Assembly (NCBI GenBank): GCA_013398015.1
Contig: VZRR01002078.1
Location: forward strand, 106,460 to 170,459
DNA length: 64,000 bases
Reading direction: 5' to 3'
DNA from: Oreocharis arfaki
Lineage: Eukaryota; Chordata; Aves; Passeriformes; Paramythiidae
Shown: positions 62,201 to 64,000 of the stretch, one piece after another
Layout of the letters: each line of letters opens with the position of its first letter
Numbering within the stretch: position 1 is the stretch's first letter
Position numbers and translations under genes: made by a program
Notes under the pieces: model-generated
The model's database searches: none
What the model was told of the DNA's origin: nothing
What the model saw: only the letters and a program-made list of their open reading frames with translations

Positions 62201-62803
62201 AGCTGAGATAAGAGGGTTGAGGAGCGGGGGGGTAATAAGAAAGAAACGGAGGAAAAATGCCTACCGCCAGCTGTTGGGATAGACACATCCCACAGCTTGC
62301 TTTGACTTCACCTGATGGTTGGGGCAACTCAAGGAGGAGCCACATTTTTTTCATCTCCGATAGCTCGGATTTTGACGAGGAAAACCTAAGGAGATTTGAG
62401 GGAGGGATGCGTTTGCCTGGTTGCTTAGGGCGAAAGCCAGGCACACATTCCCCCGGGCCGCTGCCAGGGGACGTTCGCTGACATGCCGGGAGGCGCGGAG
62501 AAAATAAACCTTACAGAAGTTGGATTTAGCACCTTTAAAAAAGATGCTAACTGCGAAGGAGAGAAGAGCGTGTAATATTTCTGGATGAAAAATAACTTTT
62601 AAAGAAAGGAAGAAAAAAGACTGGGGTATCTGGCAGAGCCAGCCCTTTCTGTTCTTTCCCGCTCCCCCAGGGTTGTCCGTCGCCCCTTCTCTGCGGGCGC
62701 CCCGAGGTGCCCCTCCGCCCCTGCGCCCGGGGCTGCGGCGGCCTGGCTGGCCCCGGGACTGGCACCCCTGCGGAGCCCCATGTTTGTTTAGGGCTGGCCG
62801 AGC

Positions 62804-62873
62804 CCAATCAGGGCCGGCTGCCTGCAGTTTTCCGGCAGGGCTGCAAGAGGCGCCTCCTCTCTCCTTTTTATAC
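62804..62873 (+). promoter_or_regulatory. Candidate core promoter: CCAAT box plus TATA-like box
   Basis: CCCAATCAGGG at 62804-62814 contains a CCAAT box. About 60 bp further on, CCTTTTTATAC lies at 62863-62873. A start near 62900 would place these at roughly -95 and -32, normal positions. Read on the other strand, the same string is GTATAAAAAGG, a stronger TATA match pointing left, so the direction is ambiguous and the promoter may be bidirectional. Confidence 0.4.
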
Positions 62874-62896
62874 ATGAGCCGCCGGCCGCCGCTGCC

Positions 62897-63469
62897 GGAC
62901 TCGCCGCCGCCGCTCGCCCCCGCCGCACTGGATTTACCGCCCGCCGCGGCCCCGCGCCCCGGCCCCATGCGGGGCACCGGCATCAGGTTTGGCCCCTCTC
63001 TTTCCTTGCCTCGCCGCGGTTTCGCTCGTTCTTCCTCGGTCTTCTGCTACTGCCTCTCTGCCCTCGGGCGCTCCGAGGGGAGCATGGTGCGGCGGCTGCC
63101 GCCCCTGGCTGGGGGAGCCAGAGGGAGACTGTGTGGGCAAACATCCGATGCTGGTGCCTGGAGCTCTTATCTGCCGGAGCGTTATCTCCCAGTTATCTCG
63201 CAGGAGGGAGAGACGTATTTGGTGCCTATCTGCGAGGGGGCTCTGTGTGTGTGTGTGTACTGTATTCCTGTGCCTGTGGTTATCTGGAGAGCCCCGAGGT
63301 GGGCTGAGAGCCTCGCCTTCTCTTGCTGTCACTTCTCTGTGTCCCCTTTCGCTTTCTGCCACTTCTCTCAGGGGCTGGGCACCGGGCTTTCCGTGTCTGT
63401 TCGGCCTTTCCCATCCTGGCAGCTCCGAACTGACACCGCTCGGCTCCGGACGGGTGTCACCCCCGCAAG
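62897..63469 (+). other. Putative first exon (5' UTR and/or N-terminal coding) of a gene to the right
   Basis: The stretch from the inferred start to a consensus donor AAG|GTGAGC at 63467-63474 would make an exon of about 570 bases. One frame is open from 62673 to 63473, and its stop codon (TGA 63471-63473) lies inside the donor, so splicing would remove the stop and keep the frame open; that is what a real 5' exon would look like. Against coding: a second long frame (62989-63702) and antisense frames are also open, no domain is recognisable, and the translated text is low-complexity Arg/Pro/Ser. A weaker donor-like CAG|GTTTGG occurs at 62986. An untranslated exon is more likely. The gene is not identified. 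Confidence 0.3.
63166..63285 (-). promoter_or_regulatory. Four AGATAA motifs in one orientation
   Basis: TTATCT occurs at 63167-63172, 63182-63187, 63193-63198 and 63280-63285, which is AGATAA on the - strand each time, matching the WGATAR GATA-factor consensus. Three fall within 32 bp. All share one orientation in an otherwise GC-rich island, which makes chance unlikely. This suggests GATA-factor input, possibly autoregulation if the gene to the right is itself a GATA factor; that last point is speculation. Confidence 0.5.
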
Positions 63470-63720
63470 GTGAGCTGGGGCTCGGGGCAGGCCCCCAGCC
63501 AGGGCTGTCCGCTGGATCCGGCCCCTACGCCAGACACAGCCCTCCCGGCCTCGGTCCGTGTCCCGACGCCGCCGCGCACACTTCGGGCCCGGCCCGTGCC
63601 CATCTCCCGTCTCCCGGGTGCCTTTCCCTCCTCCTCCTACTCCTTTCCGTGACCTTGGGCTGGAAACAGGCAAACAAGCGAGGCGATGCGCGGAAGAGCT
63701 AACATCGCTCTCCGGCGAAG

Positions 63721-64000
63721 TAACCTTAAAGGGATCGCCTTACTAATTGTTTTCTCAGTGGAACCGAGTCAAATGACTCATTCATTGAAATAATCATAAC
63801 AACGACAGCAGCCAAGGAAGGCAGAGACAGGGAAAAATGCCCCCTCGCCCCTCTTTGTCCCCACGCCCTTACGCCCACCTTTGCCCCGGCGTGCTTCATG
63901 TTCAAATCCGCAGCCCGGGATGCGAAGGGAGAGGGGAGCAGCCCTCCCGCGGCGCGGACAGCGGGGCCGGAGCAGGAGCCCTGGCCCCGCAGGACTGCAG
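63721..64000. promoter_or_regulatory. Island shore with paired AP-1-like sites, then renewed CpG-rich DNA
   Basis: AT-richer sequence at 63721-63830 includes GAGTCA-AA-TGACTC (63766-63779), two inverted AP-1-type half elements, with a full TGACTCA at 63774-63780. From about 63840 the sequence is again C-rich and CpG-rich up to the window end. If the donor at 63469 is real, this is the start of intron 1. Confidence 0.35.

Larger units (their letters stand above)
56890..62640. promoter_or_regulatory. Broad CpG-rich domain with several CpG-dense cores
   Basis: CpG density is clearly above the rest of the window, with cores at about 57030-57270, 58140-58620, 59020-59120, 59390-59600, 59860-60020, 60270-60450 and 61950-62080, separated by AT-richer DNA. 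GATA-type motifs recur at 57064-57070, 60085-60089, 60111-60115, 60175-60179, 62128-62132 and 62207-62211. Numerous ORFs are open in several frames at once, as expected in GC-rich DNA, and none has a domain. The picture matches the extended unmethylated domain around a developmental regulator. The gene itself is not in view. Confidence 0.55.
62645..63720. promoter_or_regulatory. CpG island with putative promoter
   Basis: The densest CpG block in the window: 62685-62760 and 62875-63125 are packed with CpG and CCG/GCC trinucleotides (the interrupted CCG run is at 62879-62935). CCAAT and TATA-like boxes, a GATA cluster and a splice donor all fall inside it. It is the best candidate for a genuine transcription start region here. 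Confidence 0.65.

Noticed and set aside
62351..62983. 210-codon open frame on the - strand
   Set aside because: GC-island by-product with Gly/Ala/Arg-rich text, overlapping the proposed promoter, and no recognisable motif.
62989..63702. 237-codon open frame on the + strand
   Set aside because: Competes with another frame in the same GC-rich island and runs across a consensus splice donor. No domain.
1..64000. CRISPR arrays, operons, tRNA genes, endogenous retroviral LTRs
   Set aside because: Read for direct-repeat arrays, cloverleaf-like A/B boxes and paired LTR ends; none was seen. Weak tRNA or LTR relics cannot be excluded without a profile search.

Overview
This window looks like avian nuclear DNA: a long non-coding interval that runs into a CpG-rich, probably regulatory domain at the right-hand end. 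The bird assignment rests on three CR1 LINE (chicken repeat 1) relics with characteristic reverse transcriptase text and CR1-type 3' tails. The absence of dense SINE or LTR copies, the modest GC content and the isolated CpG-rich patches also fit a bird. I recognise no complete protein-coding gene, no tRNA or rRNA, and no prokaryotic, viral or CRISPR content. The many short ORFs have no family motifs and lie in several overlapping frames of the same DNA, so I treat them as chance.

Layout. 1-340: CpG-containing, non-repetitive DNA with a CTCF-core-like site. 340-2580: no recognised feature. 2585-3583: decayed CR1 on the + strand, with two RT pseudogene fragments, an unusual four-copy in-frame 21-bp repeat and a large internal deletion. 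4530-4920: CpG-enriched patch with three GATA-type motifs. 8755-9060: CpG patch followed by a good TATA motif. 10050-10755: old CR1 on the - strand. 13467-13489: three GATA motifs in 23 bp. 15305-15981: 5'-truncated CR1 on the + strand. 16-28 kb: no recognised features beyond simple tracts. 28030-28420: CpG patch with a 10-bp-stem hairpin. 28.6-30 kb: two small motif-rich elements, one PBX-like dyad and one cluster of CCATAAA (CDX/HOX13-type) sites. About 31.9 kb: an octamer-containing block. 38.64-39.12 kb: another CpG-containing element with CCAAT and TATA-like motifs. 39-56 kb: no recognised feature apart from simple repeats and one dyad.

56.6-64 kb: CpG density rises sharply and stays high in patches to the window end. 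This block holds the only plausible gene edge. At 62.8-63.47 kb there is a CCAAT box, a TATA-like box, and then a GC-rich stretch that ends at a consensus splice donor (AAG|GTGAGC). A cluster of four AGATAA motifs in one orientation lies inside that stretch. I infer a first, probably mostly 5'-untranslated, exon of a gene continuing to the right, possibly one under GATA-factor control. I cannot name it.

How the parts may work together (inference): spaced CpG-rich motif islands in an otherwise gene-free interval, next to a broad CpG domain, resemble the regulatory desert of a developmental gene. Cross-species conservation would decide this. I see no evidence of a novel biological system. The most unusual items are the homotypic GATA cluster, the CR1 in-frame tandem repeat, and the CCATAAA hairpin.
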